A stretch of 64,000 nt of DNA, from assembly GCA_966112615.1 (NCBI GenBank), contig CBHWDO010000002.1, positions 372,001 through 436,000 of the forward strand, read 5' to 3'. Source of the stretch: Flavitalea sp966112615 (GTDB lineage Bacteria; Bacteroidota; Bacteroidia; Chitinophagales; Chitinophagaceae). The notes beneath the pieces are model-generated. The model was not told the origin of the DNA. It made no database searches and saw nothing but the letters and a program-made list of their open reading frames with translations. Shown one piece after another: positions 48,270 to 57,410 of this stretch. How positions within the stretch are numbered: the stretch's first letter is position 1; each line of letters begins with the position of its first letter. A program made the position numbers and the translations under genes.

Positions 48270-49430
48270 TTAAAGCACGGGGTGCCGGTGGAATTCGACG
48301 TTCCTGTCAAAGATATAACGATAGGTGACCAGTTCCCGGCTTCGATAAGTTCCCAGGCTTTCGGCCACATTGATCATTTTTGGATTCCAGTCGCCAATCC
48401 ACTGGAGCTCATAATCTTCATAATGCAGTTTATGCTGAATGATCTTTGCCCCTTCCATGATCATATAACTGTCTACGCCTTTTCCCTGGAATTCAGGAAC
48501 AATCCCGAAAACAAGCCCCGTAAATCTTTTGCAGGGGCGGGTCATCTTGATCCAAAGGAATTTCAGTTTTGCCAGCAGTCCAAATTGTCCATTTAAATGT
48601 CTGAACCAATAATTCAGGTCCGGAATATTGGCCCACAAAGCCACTGGTTCATTGTTGTGGTACACAAACCAGATGATCTTTTCATCCATCACCGGCTTCA
48701 TCTGCTTAAATAAAGTAAGCACTGCCTCTTTCTTGATCTCTTTCATCCCTCCATGTCCTGCCCATGCTTTATTATAGACCGTTGCAAAATCTCCTGCATA
48801 TTTATCCAGCTTGTCTTTAGTTAAATGTTCCGCATGGAAAGCAGGGTCCTTCGCGATCATGGCATGCCTGGTGTAGAATTTTTCCTGTACCCTGTCGCGC
48901 ACTTTCAATGCAAAACAAAACTGGTTGAAAAAATTCCTGAAACCATAATTCTCGAAAAGTTCCTGGTAATAGGGTGGATTGTAATTCATACAATACAGGG
49001 GTGATTGAAATCCTTTTACCAACAATCCCCACCATTTGTCTCGTTCACCAAAATTGATCGGACCATCCATTGCTTCAGCACCCTGTTCTTTAAGCCAGTT
49101 CTTTGCTGTATCGAATAAAAAATTCGCGGCCGACTGATCATTGATGCAATCAAAAAATCCTATTCCGCCCACAGGAAATTTATCTCCTACCGTGCGGTAT
49201 TTCTTATTCATGAAAGCGGCGATCCTTCCTATCAGTTTACCCGAATCATTTATTAAGATCCAGCGGATTGCCTTACCATGCCTGAAAGCTTTGTTTTGTT
49301 TGGGGTCGAAAACCTGTTCGATGTCTTTATCCAAAGGCCTGATGTATTCAGGGTTGCCCTGGTTCATCAATACGTTTACCTGAAGGAATTCCTTCGCCGT
49401 TCTTTGATCAGTTACTTCAATCAGCTTCAT
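48270..49430 (-). CDS. GNAT-like acyltransferase family protein, function unknown
   Basis: 386 residues from ATG 49430. No signal or membrane segment. Residues about 1-210 contain KAIRWILINDSGKLIGRIA and an N-acetyltransferase-like strand pattern, and the C-terminal half VFGIVPEFQGKGVDSYMIME carries the Q-x-x-G-x-G/A acetyl-CoA loop of GNAT (here EFQGKGV). LQWIGDWNPKMINVAESLG resembles the last GNAT segment. Two GNAT-like halves are possible. The N-terminal EFLQVNVLMNQGNPEYIRPL stretch is conserved in Bacteroidota hypotheticals. Substrate is unknown. It lies upstream of dnaX on the same strand. Confidence 0.7.
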   Translation of the reverse strand: MKLIEVTDQRTAKEFLQVNVLMNQGNPEYIRPLDKDIEQVFDPKQNKAFRHGKAIRWILINDSGKLIGRIAAFMNKKYRTVGDKFPVGGIGFFDCINDQSAANFLFDTAKNWLKEQGAEAMDGPINFGERDKWWGLLVKGFQSPLYCMNYNPPYYQELFENYGFRNFFNQFCFALKVRDRVQEKFYTRHAMIAKDPAFHAEHLTKDKLDKYAGDFATVYNKAWAGHGGMKEIKKEAVLTLFKQMKPVMDEKIIWFVYHNNEPVALWANIPDLNYWFRHLNGQFGLLAKLKFLWIKMTRPCKRFTGLVFGIVPEFQGKGVDSYMIMEGAKIIQHKLHYEDYELQWIGDWNPKMINVAESLGTYRSRELVTYRYIFDRNVEFHRHPVL

Positions 49431-49445
49431 CCGGACAAATTTGCA

Positions 49446-49453
49446 CAAACCTA
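49446..49453 (-). promoter_or_regulatory. -7 promoter box (TAGGTTTG) of the GNAT-like gene
   Basis: Exact TAnnTTTG on the minus strand, 15 bp before the ATG, with a second TTTG (ATTTG) just downstream. No good -33 element. Confidence 0.4.
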
Positions 49454-49482
49454 CTGGATAAAGCTGTTTCTATGAACACCTT

Positions 49483-50997
49483 TTAATTATTTGCTGCAGC
49501 AACCGCAGTTTCAGCCAGCACAGGTATTGGCTCCAAACTCAAAGCTATATACTTGTTGCTGGCATCGGTGGCGAATGTCTGTGGCAGGGTTGTCTGGTAA
49601 AAATCATAACAGATCTGTAGTTCGCCGAGGTCAACCCCATAGATGGCAGGAATTTTCTGAAACTGGTTATTGCCAAGCGTTTTAAAGAAAACGAGATTGT
49701 TTACCTGGCCGGCATTGAGATAGAAAATACATCCATTTCCTAAGTGTCCGTTTGAGAAATAGGTGTAACCATTGATCTCAATAGTTTCATCCATAGCTCC
49801 CGGATCTTCCGGCAGACCTGCATTCATGATCTTCACTACTTTCCATTTGCCATTTATATTAATTGTTTTTGCAGCAGCAGACTGAGCCAGTATTGAATCC
49901 AGTGATGCATAATCACTGTCGTTGGCGGAAGTGATCGCATAATTCTTCAGATAATATTCCACTGCACGTAGCCTTATCTTATTCAATTCGTATGGAAATA
50001 ATTGTTCGAGTTTGTTGTAATACGGTTTTAGATAATCTATGGAGCGATCGATATTCATTCTTTCAATTACTTCCACGGCTATGATATTGGATTGATTATT
50101 TTCAATTGATTTGAATGTTTGCTTTAGATTTTGAAGTGCCTCATTTTTCTTTAACTGGTCGAATGCTTTTTCATGGTCGATTAAATAGATCTCCATCTTA
50201 ACAGTATAAGGAATACCATAATCTTTTTTGCGGAGAATTGATTTTTCGCAATTGTCAAGACTGTTATTCCTGTCACTTTCATGGCCATACAATTCATAGA
50301 TATTACTATGCGCAATTGCAGCATTGGCGTAGGTTTGAGGCTCCAGGTTGAATTTATTCTCATATTCACCTATAAGCTTAACCATCTTCTTGTATTTGTT
50401 GTCCTCGTCTGTGGAATAATAATAAGAACGCATCAATGCATCAACCAATTGGATCTGCCTGGTTTCTGATAATGTTACGTGCGGATACTTAAGGAAATGA
50501 TTGATCTTCTTTTCAAATTCTGCATCAAGATTCTTTTTGTCACGCGCTTTTTCAAGGATCATCAGGGCCATCTCATCCCAGAACATGTCCATGGTATTAG
50601 CTACTTTCTCATCGAGTATAGCGACTTTTTTCATGACTTCAACCTGGCCTTTTGACGTGGTTTCTATCGACTGTTCTATATTTTTGGATTTAAGGTCAAT
50701 GTTCTCCGAAACTTCATCTTTCATTTTTCGGTTATACCAGAAGGTTAGTAAGGTCATAAGAGCACCGAAAAATGTAAATATGATCCATGCCCAACCCTGG
50801 ACCTCATCTTTTGCTGCACGTGATACTTTTGCATCCAGCAATTCATCAAAATCCTTTTGGGGAATCCTTATGTAGTTCGATTCCTGCAGTTTGTTTTCAA
50901 TACTGTCGAGTCTTTGCTGAACAGCAGGAGGATTTTGCTGCGCATAGATCATACCTGCGCAGCAAAATGCTATAATAATTGCGACCAGCTTTTTCAT
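49483..50997 (-). CDS. Exported or membrane-anchored protein with helical repeats and a TIGR03067-like C-terminus
   Basis: 504 residues. Signal peptide about 1-20 (ending GMIYAQ), a coiled segment, then a membrane helix at about 70-88 (WAWIIFTFFGALMTLLTFW). A long helical region (about 90-400) with TPR-like spacing (ETRQIQLVDALMRSYYYST, TYANAAIAHSNIYELYG) follows. The C-terminal ~110 residues (NGKWKVVKIMNAGLPEDPGA, later LQICYDFYQTTLPQTFA) resemble the lipocalin-like TIGR03067 family known mostly from Planctomycetes. No catalytic residues are visible. It is followed 52 bp later by the GNAT-like gene; the upstream gene is an S9 peptidase on the same strand. Confidence 0.7.
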   Translation of the reverse strand: MKKLVAIIIAFCCAGMIYAQQNPPAVQQRLDSIENKLQESNYIRIPQKDFDELLDAKVSRAAKDEVQGWAWIIFTFFGALMTLLTFWYNRKMKDEVSENIDLKSKNIEQSIETTSKGQVEVMKKVAILDEKVANTMDMFWDEMALMILEKARDKKNLDAEFEKKINHFLKYPHVTLSETRQIQLVDALMRSYYYSTDEDNKYKKMVKLIGEYENKFNLEPQTYANAAIAHSNIYELYGHESDRNNSLDNCEKSILRKKDYGIPYTVKMEIYLIDHEKAFDQLKKNEALQNLKQTFKSIENNQSNIIAVEVIERMNIDRSIDYLKPYYNKLEQLFPYELNKIRLRAVEYYLKNYAITSANDSDYASLDSILAQSAAAKTININGKWKVVKIMNAGLPEDPGAMDETIEINGYTYFSNGHLGNGCIFYLNAGQVNNLVFFKTLGNNQFQKIPAIYGVDLGELQICYDFYQTTLPQTFATDASNKYIALSLEPIPVLAETAVAAANN

Positions 50998-51038
50998 AAT
51001 GATGTTTTTTATGAGTGAAGCGGGCCGGATTGTTTCTA

Positions 51039-52973
51039 TTAATTGAGCTTGTTCTTTTGAGCGACTTCTCCTTTCAAATATTTGTCGAGGAATTCTTTGA
51101 TCTGTCCGTAGCCTTTGATCTCGTTTTGCTTTTTCACAAATCCATGGCCTTCATCAGGGAATACCACATAATCTACAGGCACGTTATTCTTTTTAACCTG
51201 TTCAACGATCTCATCGCTTTCAACTTTTAATACGCGCGGATCATTTGCTCCCTGCAATACCATTAAAGGTTTACGGATCTTATCTGCATTGTATAATGGA
51301 GAATATGCTTTCAAACGTACTGTATCTGCAGTATTCGGATCTCCCAATTCTTCATACAGTGCTTTCTTGAAAGATTCCCAGTAAGGTGGTACTGAACGAA
51401 GGGTTCTTAACCAGTTGGCTACACCAAAAATATCAACACCTGCTTTAAATTCATCCGGATGAAAACAAAGTGCAGCAAGGGTCATATATCCGCCATATGA
51501 ACCTCCCATGACCCCGATCTTTGCCGTATCGATATATGGAAGTGTCTGAAGATATTTTTTTGCCCATACTACATCTTTGAGATCTTTATCGCCATGGTTC
51601 CTGTTGTCCATTTTGAAGAAAGACTTTCCATAACCACTACTTCCGCGATTGTTTACATCAATCACTGCATAACCATGGTTCACCAGGTATTGAACCAGCG
51701 CAAAATATCCAACACGTGCCTGTCCACCGGGACCGCCATGAACCATTACCACAGCAGGTACTTTATTGTTTTCACCGGCCTGGTGCGGTTTATAATAGAT
51801 CGCAGGAATTTCCAGTCCGTCGAATGATTTATACTTCACAACAGTAGGCTTCACCATATCCTCGGGTTTGATCTCGGGGTTCAATGTATTGGTGAGTTGT
51901 TTGAGTTCTTTTGTATTGAAATCATAGATGAAAATATTATTAGGGGCAGAGCCATCACCAATGGTCATCCGCATTTTATTTTCATTGCGGGAAATGTTTA
52001 CACCCACTACATCAGCATTGCCGGCTGCAGGAAAATCGATCTGTTTGCCGGTCTTATGATCAAACAGGTAGACCTTATTTCTTCCATCCTCATTTACGCC
52101 AATGATCCGGTATTTTTCATTGTGTGAAATGTTCATGTACATCACATCCCAGTTAGTGCTGTAGAATTTTTCTTTCTTTCCTGAAGGGATATCATATTTC
52201 ACGATGTACTGGAACTCGCTTCCTTCATCGGTCAGATAATAGAGCGTATTGTTATCGAGAGAAAATTGAAGTGGACTGTAATTGGCTTCACTTCCTTCAG
52301 GGTTAACCCGGGTAGTTTTTTTGGTTTCAAGATCTGCCAGGTATAAATTATTTGAACTGGTAGTTATAGTCTGTACCAGGGCAAGGTATTTTTCATTGGG
52401 TGAAATGGACTGAACATCGTATCCATTGTCATTCTGGTAGATCATTACCGGGTTCCAGGAAACGGTATCCATTTTGTAGAGGTCAAAGAACTGGGGATTC
52501 CTTTTATTGGATATCATGAATCCATGTGAATCGTCGCGCGACCAGCCGGCAAAACTCGACCTGGAATTTTCCCATGGGGTAAGGTCTTTGATGGTCCCCG
52601 AACTGGTTCTTAGAAATAGATGGTCATTTTCATTTCCACCCTTATCGGAGCCATAAAGGATGTTTTTTGTTCCGGGAACGTAATCAGCAATAAATACGGA
52701 TTCACTGGAAGAATTCGTAAGAGGAGTTTTATTTCCCGTGGCCAGGTCGATCTCGTAGGCATTGTAGATCCCCGATTCATTGCTTCCCACTAGCATGGTT
52801 TTTTCGTCGGTTGAGATGGCTCCACCGTAAATATTGGAGCTTTTGTAGAATTGTTCGATGGTGTATTGGGGTACTTCGCGGGGAGCTAAATCAGTTCCGG
52901 TTGATTTATCTGAGCCGGATTTACAGGCAGCAAGGGCCAGGAGGCTGGCCAGCAGGTAGTTGGTTTGGTTCAT
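51039..52973 (-). CDS. S9 prolyl-oligopeptidase family lipoprotein peptidase
   Basis: 644 residues. Lipobox LLALAAC with C17. Residues about 40-380 form a beta-propeller of repeated GxxxxxxxxxDLxT-like blades (GIYNAYEIDLATGNKTPL, NNLYLADLETKKTTRV). The alpha/beta-hydrolase C-terminal domain has the nucleophile Ser in GVMGGSYGGYM (about 490), Asp in QGANDPRVLK (about 576) and His in PDEGHGFVKK (about 612). PGGQARVGYFALVQYLVNHG precedes it. It probably cleaves peptides or dipeptides in the periplasm, anchored to a membrane. Promoter unclear; divergent from atpD. Confidence 0.93.
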   Translation of the reverse strand: MNQTNYLLASLLALAACKSGSDKSTGTDLAPREVPQYTIEQFYKSSNIYGGAISTDEKTMLVGSNESGIYNAYEIDLATGNKTPLTNSSSESVFIADYVPGTKNILYGSDKGGNENDHLFLRTSSGTIKDLTPWENSRSSFAGWSRDDSHGFMISNKRNPQFFDLYKMDTVSWNPVMIYQNDNGYDVQSISPNEKYLALVQTITTSSNNLYLADLETKKTTRVNPEGSEANYSPLQFSLDNNTLYYLTDEGSEFQYIVKYDIPSGKKEKFYSTNWDVMYMNISHNEKYRIIGVNEDGRNKVYLFDHKTGKQIDFPAAGNADVVGVNISRNENKMRMTIGDGSAPNNIFIYDFNTKELKQLTNTLNPEIKPEDMVKPTVVKYKSFDGLEIPAIYYKPHQAGENNKVPAVVMVHGGPGGQARVGYFALVQYLVNHGYAVIDVNNRGSSGYGKSFFKMDNRNHGDKDLKDVVWAKKYLQTLPYIDTAKIGVMGGSYGGYMTLAALCFHPDEFKAGVDIFGVANWLRTLRSVPPYWESFKKALYEELGDPNTADTVRLKAYSPLYNADKIRKPLMVLQGANDPRVLKVESDEIVEQVKKNNVPVDYVVFPDEGHGFVKKQNEIKGYGQIKEFLDKYLKGEVAQKNKLN

Positions 52974-53026
52974 TTTGGGAAAGGTTTGCCAGAATTTACA
53001 AAATATTCCGTGGTTGGTTTTTCTTT

Positions 53027-53056
53027 TTTGTTTTTAATGCAGCAACCTTACCTTTG
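53027..53056 (+). promoter_or_regulatory. atpD promoter (TTTG-N18-TACCTTTG)
   Basis: TTTG at 53027-53030, an 18-bp spacer and TACCTTTG at 53049-53056, an exact TAnnTTTG, followed by CAGCC. The ATG follows at 53087. Confidence 0.65.
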
Positions 53057-53086
53057 CAGCCAAATTTTAAACGCTTAATTTCTTAT

Positions 53087-54586
53087 ATGCCAAACGTTGG
53101 TAAGATCAAGCAGATCATTGGAGCGGTGGTGGATGTACAGTTCGAAGGAAAGCTTCCTGAGATCTATAATGCATTGGAACTGAAAAAGCAAAATGGTGAA
53201 ACGCTGGTGCTTGAAGCTCAGCAGCACCTTGGTGAAGACAGCGTACGTTGTATCGCTATGGATGGTACTGAAGGACTTGTTCGCGGTACAGAAGTAGTGG
53301 ATACCGGTGCTCCTATCGCAATGCCTACCGGCGAAGCGATCAAGGGTCGTCTGTTCAATGTTACCGGTGATCCTATTGATGGTCTTCCGGCTGTTCCAAA
53401 AGTTGGTGGTCGTGCGATCCACGCGAAGCCACCTGCATTTGAAAACCTCAGTACTGCAACAGAGATCCTGTTTACAGGTATCAAGGTAATTGACCTTATC
53501 GAACCTTATGCTAAGGGTGGTAAGATCGGTCTCTTTGGTGGTGCGGGTGTAGGTAAAACCGTATTGATCCAGGAGCTGATCAACAACATTGCAAAGGCAT
53601 ATTCCGGATTGTCTGTATTTGCCGGTGTGGGAGAACGTACACGTGAGGGTAATGACCTGATGCGTGAAATGATCGAAGCCGGTATCATGAAATATGGTGA
53701 AGAATTCATCCACTCTATGGAAAAGGGCGGATGGGATCTGAGCAAAGTAAATATGGAAGAACTGAAGGAATCAAAAGCTACCTTCGTGTTCGGACAGATG
53801 AACGAACCTCCCGGAGCTCGTGCACGTGTGGCATTGAGTGGTCTGACCATCGCTGAATACTATCGTGATGGCGACGGACAGGGTAAGGGTCGTGATATCC
53901 TTTTCTTCGTAGATAATATCTTCCGTTTCACACAGGCGGGTTCTGAGGTGTCTGCATTGCTGGGTCGTATGCCTTCAGCGGTGGGATACCAGCCAACACT
54001 GGCAACAGAAATGGGTGTGATGCAGGAAAGGATTACTTCAACCAAAAATGGTTCAATTACCTCCGTACAGGCGGTATACGTACCAGCGGATGACCTTACT
54101 GACCCGGCTCCTGCGACTACCTTTGCGCACCTGGATGCTACTACGGTATTGTCACGTAAGATCGCTGACCTTGGTATCTATCCTGCGGTGGATCCACTTG
54201 ATTCAACTTCAAGGATCCTTACTCCTCAGATCGTTGGTGAAGCTCACTACAAGTGTGCTAACCGTGTGAAGCTGATCCTTCAGCGTTACAAGGAACTGCA
54301 GGATATTATTGCGATCCTGGGTATGGATGAATTGAGTGATGATGATAAGCAAACCGTATCACGTGCACGTAAAGTTCAGCGTTTCCTTTCTCAGCCGTTC
54401 CACGTTGCTGAGCAGTTCACTGGTCTGAAAGGTGTACTTGTTCCAATCGAAGAAACTATCCGTGGTTTCAATATGATCATGGACGGTGAAGTGGATGATT
54501 ATCCTGAAGCAGCATTCAACCTGGTAGGTACCATCGATGATGCTATCGAAAAAGGTAAGAAGCTGTTGGCGCAGGCACAGGGATAA
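53087..54586 (+). CDS. atpD: F1-ATP synthase subunit beta
   Basis: 499 residues from ATG 53087 (MPNVGKIKQIIGAVVDVQFE). The longer frame upstream is not coding. Walker A GLFGGAGVGKTVLIQEL is at about 148-162, followed by GERTREGNDLMREM with the catalytic Glu/Arg and FGQMNEPPGARARVALSG. GRDILFFVDNIFRFTQAGSE carries Walker B, and SAVGYQPTLATEMG follows. The DELSD motif appears near the C-terminus (MDELSDDDKQTVSRARK). The catalytic beta subunits hydrolyse or make ATP. atpC follows 32 bp later, then a terminator: the rest of the atp operon is elsewhere. Confidence 0.98.
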   Translation: MPNVGKIKQIIGAVVDVQFEGKLPEIYNALELKKQNGETLVLEAQQHLGEDSVRCIAMDGTEGLVRGTEVVDTGAPIAMPTGEAIKGRLFNVTGDPIDGLPAVPKVGGRAIHAKPPAFENLSTATEILFTGIKVIDLIEPYAKGGKIGLFGGAGVGKTVLIQELINNIAKAYSGLSVFAGVGERTREGNDLMREMIEAGIMKYGEEFIHSMEKGGWDLSKVNMEELKESKATFVFGQMNEPPGARARVALSGLTIAEYYRDGDGQGKGRDILFFVDNIFRFTQAGSEVSALLGRMPSAVGYQPTLATEMGVMQERITSTKNGSITSVQAVYVPADDLTDPAPATTFAHLDATTVLSRKIADLGIYPAVDPLDSTSRILTPQIVGEAHYKCANRVKLILQRYKELQDIIAILGMDELSDDDKQTVSRARKVQRFLSQPFHVAEQFTGLKGVLVPIEETIRGFNMIMDGEVDDYPEAAFNLVGTIDDAIEKGKKLLAQAQG

Positions 54587-54618
54587 TGAGATCAATTCAA
54601 AACAATTAATTCAATTAA

Positions 54619-54876
54619 ATGAACCTAGAAATATTAACCCCCGAAAAAAAGCTGTTCTCCAGGGAAGTTTATGGAGTGCAATTGCCAGGGGTAGAGGGTT
54701 TGTTTGAGATTCTCGACAGGCACGCGCCACTGGTTGGAGCCCTGAAAGCCGGAAGGTTGAAGGTTTTAAAAGACAGGAACGAGCACGTTACTTTTTTTGA
54801 TATTCAAGGAGGATTCGTTGAAGTTTTGAATAATAAAGTGACTGTACTTGTAGAAGGTGCAAAACCGGTTGAGTAA
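54619..54876 (+). CDS. atpC: F1-ATP synthase subunit epsilon, short form
   Basis: 85 residues covering only the N-terminal beta sandwich (LEILTPEKKLFSREVYGVQL, GLFEILDRHAPLVGALKAG, FFDIQGGFVEVLNNKVTVLV). The C-terminal two-helix regulatory domain of E. coli and mitochondrial epsilon is absent, as in several Bacteroidota. In others that domain can inhibit ATP hydrolysis, so it cannot do so here. It follows atpD in a two-gene unit. Confidence 0.95.
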   Translation: MNLEILTPEKKLFSREVYGVQLPGVEGLFEILDRHAPLVGALKAGRLKVLKDRNEHVTFFDIQGGFVEVLNNKVTVLVEGAKPVE

Positions 54877-54901
54877 TTCAAAAAAATCAACATATTAATT
54901 T

Positions 54902-54936
54902 AGCCCTCAATATATATTGAGGGCTTTTTATTTTTA
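54902..54936 (+). terminator. Terminator of atpDC
   Basis: A perfect 24-bp palindrome, AGCCCTCAATATATATTGAG and so on, followed by TTTTTATTTTTAT. The MFS gene begins 6 bp after it. Confidence 0.85.
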
Positions 54937-54941
54937 TACTT

Positions 54942-56090
54942 GTGGAATTGACAACCGCCAAAGCATACCCTAAATACCTGTACCGGCTTGCCGTAGGAGC
55001 ATTTTTTTTCCTTAGTGGAACTACATTCTCCTCATGGGCAGCACGGATCCCTACTATAAAATCGCTTTTCAATCTTAATGAAGCCCAATTGGGAAGCGTA
55101 TTATTTATGCTGCCCCTTGGATCGCTGGTCGTATTACCTGTCGCAGGCTGGGCGATCAACCGTTTCGGCAGCCGTACCATTTTGATCATAACTGCAGTTC
55201 TGTATGGAATTTTCCTGATTGGTATAGCGTATAGTTCAACTGTATGGATCCTTTCTGCTGTACTGTTCCTGTTTGGATTCTCAGGAAATGGATTCAATAT
55301 AGCCGCCAATACCCAGGCATTGCAGGTGGAGAACCGTGTTTACGGAAGAACATTGATGTCATCATTTCACGCTCTATGGAGTTTTGGAGCCATGACTGGT
55401 GCTGTGGTTACAGGTTGGATGATGAAAAACCAGGTCAGTATTACAACTCATTACCTGGTTATTTTTTGCGGAATGTTTGTGATCTATTCAACCGGATCTT
55501 TCTTCCTGGTAAAAGGAGAACAGAAAAACCAGGGTTCCGGTAAAATGGTCTGGCCTTCAAAATTATTATGGCTGCTGGGTATCATCTGCTTTTGTTGCGC
55601 CCTTTGTGAAGGCGCAATGGCCGATTGGAGTGCATTATATTACAAGCAGGTGCTCAATGATGGATCAGGAGTGAATACTACAGGATATACTGCATATGCA
55701 TTTACCATGGCCTTTGGAAGGTTGATTGGAGACAGGCTGGTAGACAGGTTCGGATCAAGAAATATATTGCTGGTAGATGCCTGTTTTATCATCGGAGGAA
55801 TTATAGTGGGAATAGGAATTCTTCATCCTGTTGCAGTGATCATTGGATTTGCCATGATCGGCATAGGAGTGTCGACCATCATCCCCATTGTGTATACTTT
55901 ATCCGGAAAAAATCCCAATTCTCCTCCAAGTGTTTCATTAGCTACTGTAAGTTCCATAGGATTTTCAGGTTTCCTGATCGGGCCGCCACTGATCGGGTAT
56001 ATAGCGCATGCAATCGGATTAAGACTTGCACTGCTTATGCTCATTCTTATGGGCATGATCATCATCATACTTTCAAGAAGAGTTAAATAG
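54942..56090 (+). CDS. MFS transporter, FucP/sugar-permease-like
   Basis: 382 residues, starting at GTG 54942. About 12 hydrophobic helices; the first (AVGAFFFLSGTTFSSWAARI) is followed by the MFS loop LVVLPVAGWAINRFGSRTI (G-x-x-x-D/N-R-x-G-R/S). The second half carries AFTMAFGRLIGDRLVDRFGSRN, the repeated motif, and ends LILMGMIIIILSRRV. The pattern SSWAARIPTIKSLFNLNEAQ is found in the sugar/FucP-like and inner-membrane YbjJ group. Substrates are unknown. The start is immediately after the atpDC terminator. Confidence 0.88.
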   Translation: MELTTAKAYPKYLYRLAVGAFFFLSGTTFSSWAARIPTIKSLFNLNEAQLGSVLFMLPLGSLVVLPVAGWAINRFGSRTILIITAVLYGIFLIGIAYSSTVWILSAVLFLFGFSGNGFNIAANTQALQVENRVYGRTLMSSFHALWSFGAMTGAVVTGWMMKNQVSITTHYLVIFCGMFVIYSTGSFFLVKGEQKNQGSGKMVWPSKLLWLLGIICFCCALCEGAMADWSALYYKQVLNDGSGVNTTGYTAYAFTMAFGRLIGDRLVDRFGSRNILLVDACFIIGGIIVGIGILHPVAVIIGFAMIGIGVSTIIPIVYTLSGKNPNSPPSVSLATVSSIGFSGFLIGPPLIGYIAHAIGLRLALLMLILMGMIIIILSRRVK

Positions 56091-56159
56091 CATTTCGTTT
56101 ACACATAAACGTTAGTTCGGGCACTTCATTTGATGCATATTTGAAAAAATATGTGGACA

Positions 56160-56783
56160 ATGAAACAATTAGTATTGCCTTTATTATCAGCAGTGCTGCT
56201 ATTGGCTTCATGTGTGAAAGATCCTGTAGACAAATTAACTGATGATGAAAGAAGGATCTATATCACAAACAGGGACAGTACAGCGAATTTTTCTTCTTAC
56301 AATACCTTCAATATTGTGGATTCTGTATTGGTGATCGAAGATGGAAGGATCACCGATAAAAGTGTCGTGCCTTATGATCTTGCATTGATCAATGCGATCA
56401 GGGAACAGATGGTGGCTAAAGGATATACACTCGTGGGCAGAAATGAAAATCCAGACCTGGGAATCACTGTGAGCAGGGTATACAACACTTACAGCGGGTT
56501 GATCGATTACGGTTACTACTGGGGACGCTATGGAAATTTCTATGATCCTTTTTATTGGGGCTACCCCGGAGCCGGTTATTATTTCCCGAGCTATGGCGTA
56601 TACCAGGTAACTGAAGGTGCTGTTTCGATTGATATGCTCGATCTGAAAGGAGCGGAGAGCAGTAACAGTATCAAAGGTGTTTGGAATGGATTGATCAGGG
56701 GTGCAGGAACTTTCAGGGAGTCGAATATTGCCCCTGCAGTAGCTGCATTGTTTAATCAGTCTCCTTATTTAAACAAACAATAA
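56160..56783 (+). CDS. DUF4136 lipoprotein
   Basis: 207 residues from ATG 56160 (MKQLVLPLLSAVLLLASC), 9 bp after an in-frame ATG. The lipobox LLASC places the Cys at about 18. The mature part starts with an Asp-rich stretch, then FSSYNTFNIVDSVLVI and the INAIREQMVAKGYTLVGRNE segment typical of DUF4136, followed by NPDLGITVSRV. A Tyr/Gly-rich insertion (YGYYWGRYGNFYDPFYWGYP) precedes the conserved VSIDMLDLKG and GTFRESNIAPAVAALF end. Function unknown; a barrel protein gene begins 6 bp later. Confidence 0.88.
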   Translation: MKQLVLPLLSAVLLLASCVKDPVDKLTDDERRIYITNRDSTANFSSYNTFNIVDSVLVIEDGRITDKSVVPYDLALINAIREQMVAKGYTLVGRNENPDLGITVSRVYNTYSGLIDYGYYWGRYGNFYDPFYWGYPGAGYYFPSYGVYQVTEGAVSIDMLDLKGAESSNSIKGVWNGLIRGAGTFRESNIAPAVAALFNQSPYLNKQ

Positions 56784-56789
56784 TTAATC

Positions 56790-57410
56790 ATGAAGAGAAT
56801 TAATATAGTGATGTTGGTCATGTTGATCCTTGCCGGTTCCATGACTGCACAGGCACAGAAAGGTGAGTTGAAACTGGATGTCAATTATAGTGTTGGTTTT
56901 CCATTGGGAACTTATAAGGATCTGATGAAGGATCATTCTTATAAGGGATGGCAGGCAAACCTGTTGTATGGGATCAGTGATAAGTTTTCTATTGGATTGG
57001 GTACAGGGCTTCAGGATTTTTATAACAAAGAAGACAGAAGAATCTATAATACGGGTGAAGGACAGATCTCAGCTGTGGTATCAACTTCCATTCAGACTGT
57101 ACCGATCATGCTGACCGGTAGGTATCAATTCAATACTGACAAAGTAATTCAGCCTTATGCAAGCCTGGGTGTTGGAGGTAATATGGTTATGTACAGCCAG
57201 TACCTTGGAGAGTTTGGTGATAACCAGAATTCCTTTGGATTTGCTGTGAGACCGGAATTAGGAGTCTTTGTGCCCTTTAGGAGAGGTGGTGATTACGGTT
57301 TCCAGTTAGGAGGAAATTTCAATTACATGCCATATAAAAAGAATGGACTGGAAAATCTGAATCATGCTAGTGTATTTGCTGGTGTGAGGTTGCCGTTGAG
57401 AGGGGATTAG
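56790..57410 (+). CDS. Outer-membrane beta-barrel protein
   Basis: 206 residues with a signal peptide (MKRINIVMLVMLILAGSMTAQA). The mature protein has strands such as LKLDVNYSVGFPLGTY, NLLYGISDKFSIGLGTGLQ, PIMLTGRYQFN and ASLGVGGNMVMY, ending NHASVFAGVRLPLRGD, an OmpA-like or porin-like eight-strand barrel. It follows the DUF4136 lipoprotein by 6 bp and is probably co-transcribed. Its stop codon abuts the 7-bp repeat array. Confidence 0.8.
   Translation: MKRINIVMLVMLILAGSMTAQAQKGELKLDVNYSVGFPLGTYKDLMKDHSYKGWQANLLYGISDKFSIGLGTGLQDFYNKEDRRIYNTGEGQISAVVSTSIQTVPIMLTGRYQFNTDKVIQPYASLGVGGNMVMYSQYLGEFGDNQNSFGFAVRPELGVFVPFRRGGDYGFQLGGNFNYMPYKKNGLENLNHASVFAGVRLPLRGD

Noticed and set aside
48194..48370. 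N-terminal extension of dnaX
   Set aside because: The upstream 59 residues are translated from the 7-bp repeat and overlap the end of the preceding gene; MEKFIVSARKYRPQ is the conserved start.
52811..53086. N-terminal extension of atpD
   Set aside because: It is antisense to the S9 peptidase start and crosses the promoter; MPNVGKIKQIIG is the usual start.
53075..53713. 212-residue minus-strand frame inside atpD
   Set aside because: Antisense to atpD, with no recognisable features.
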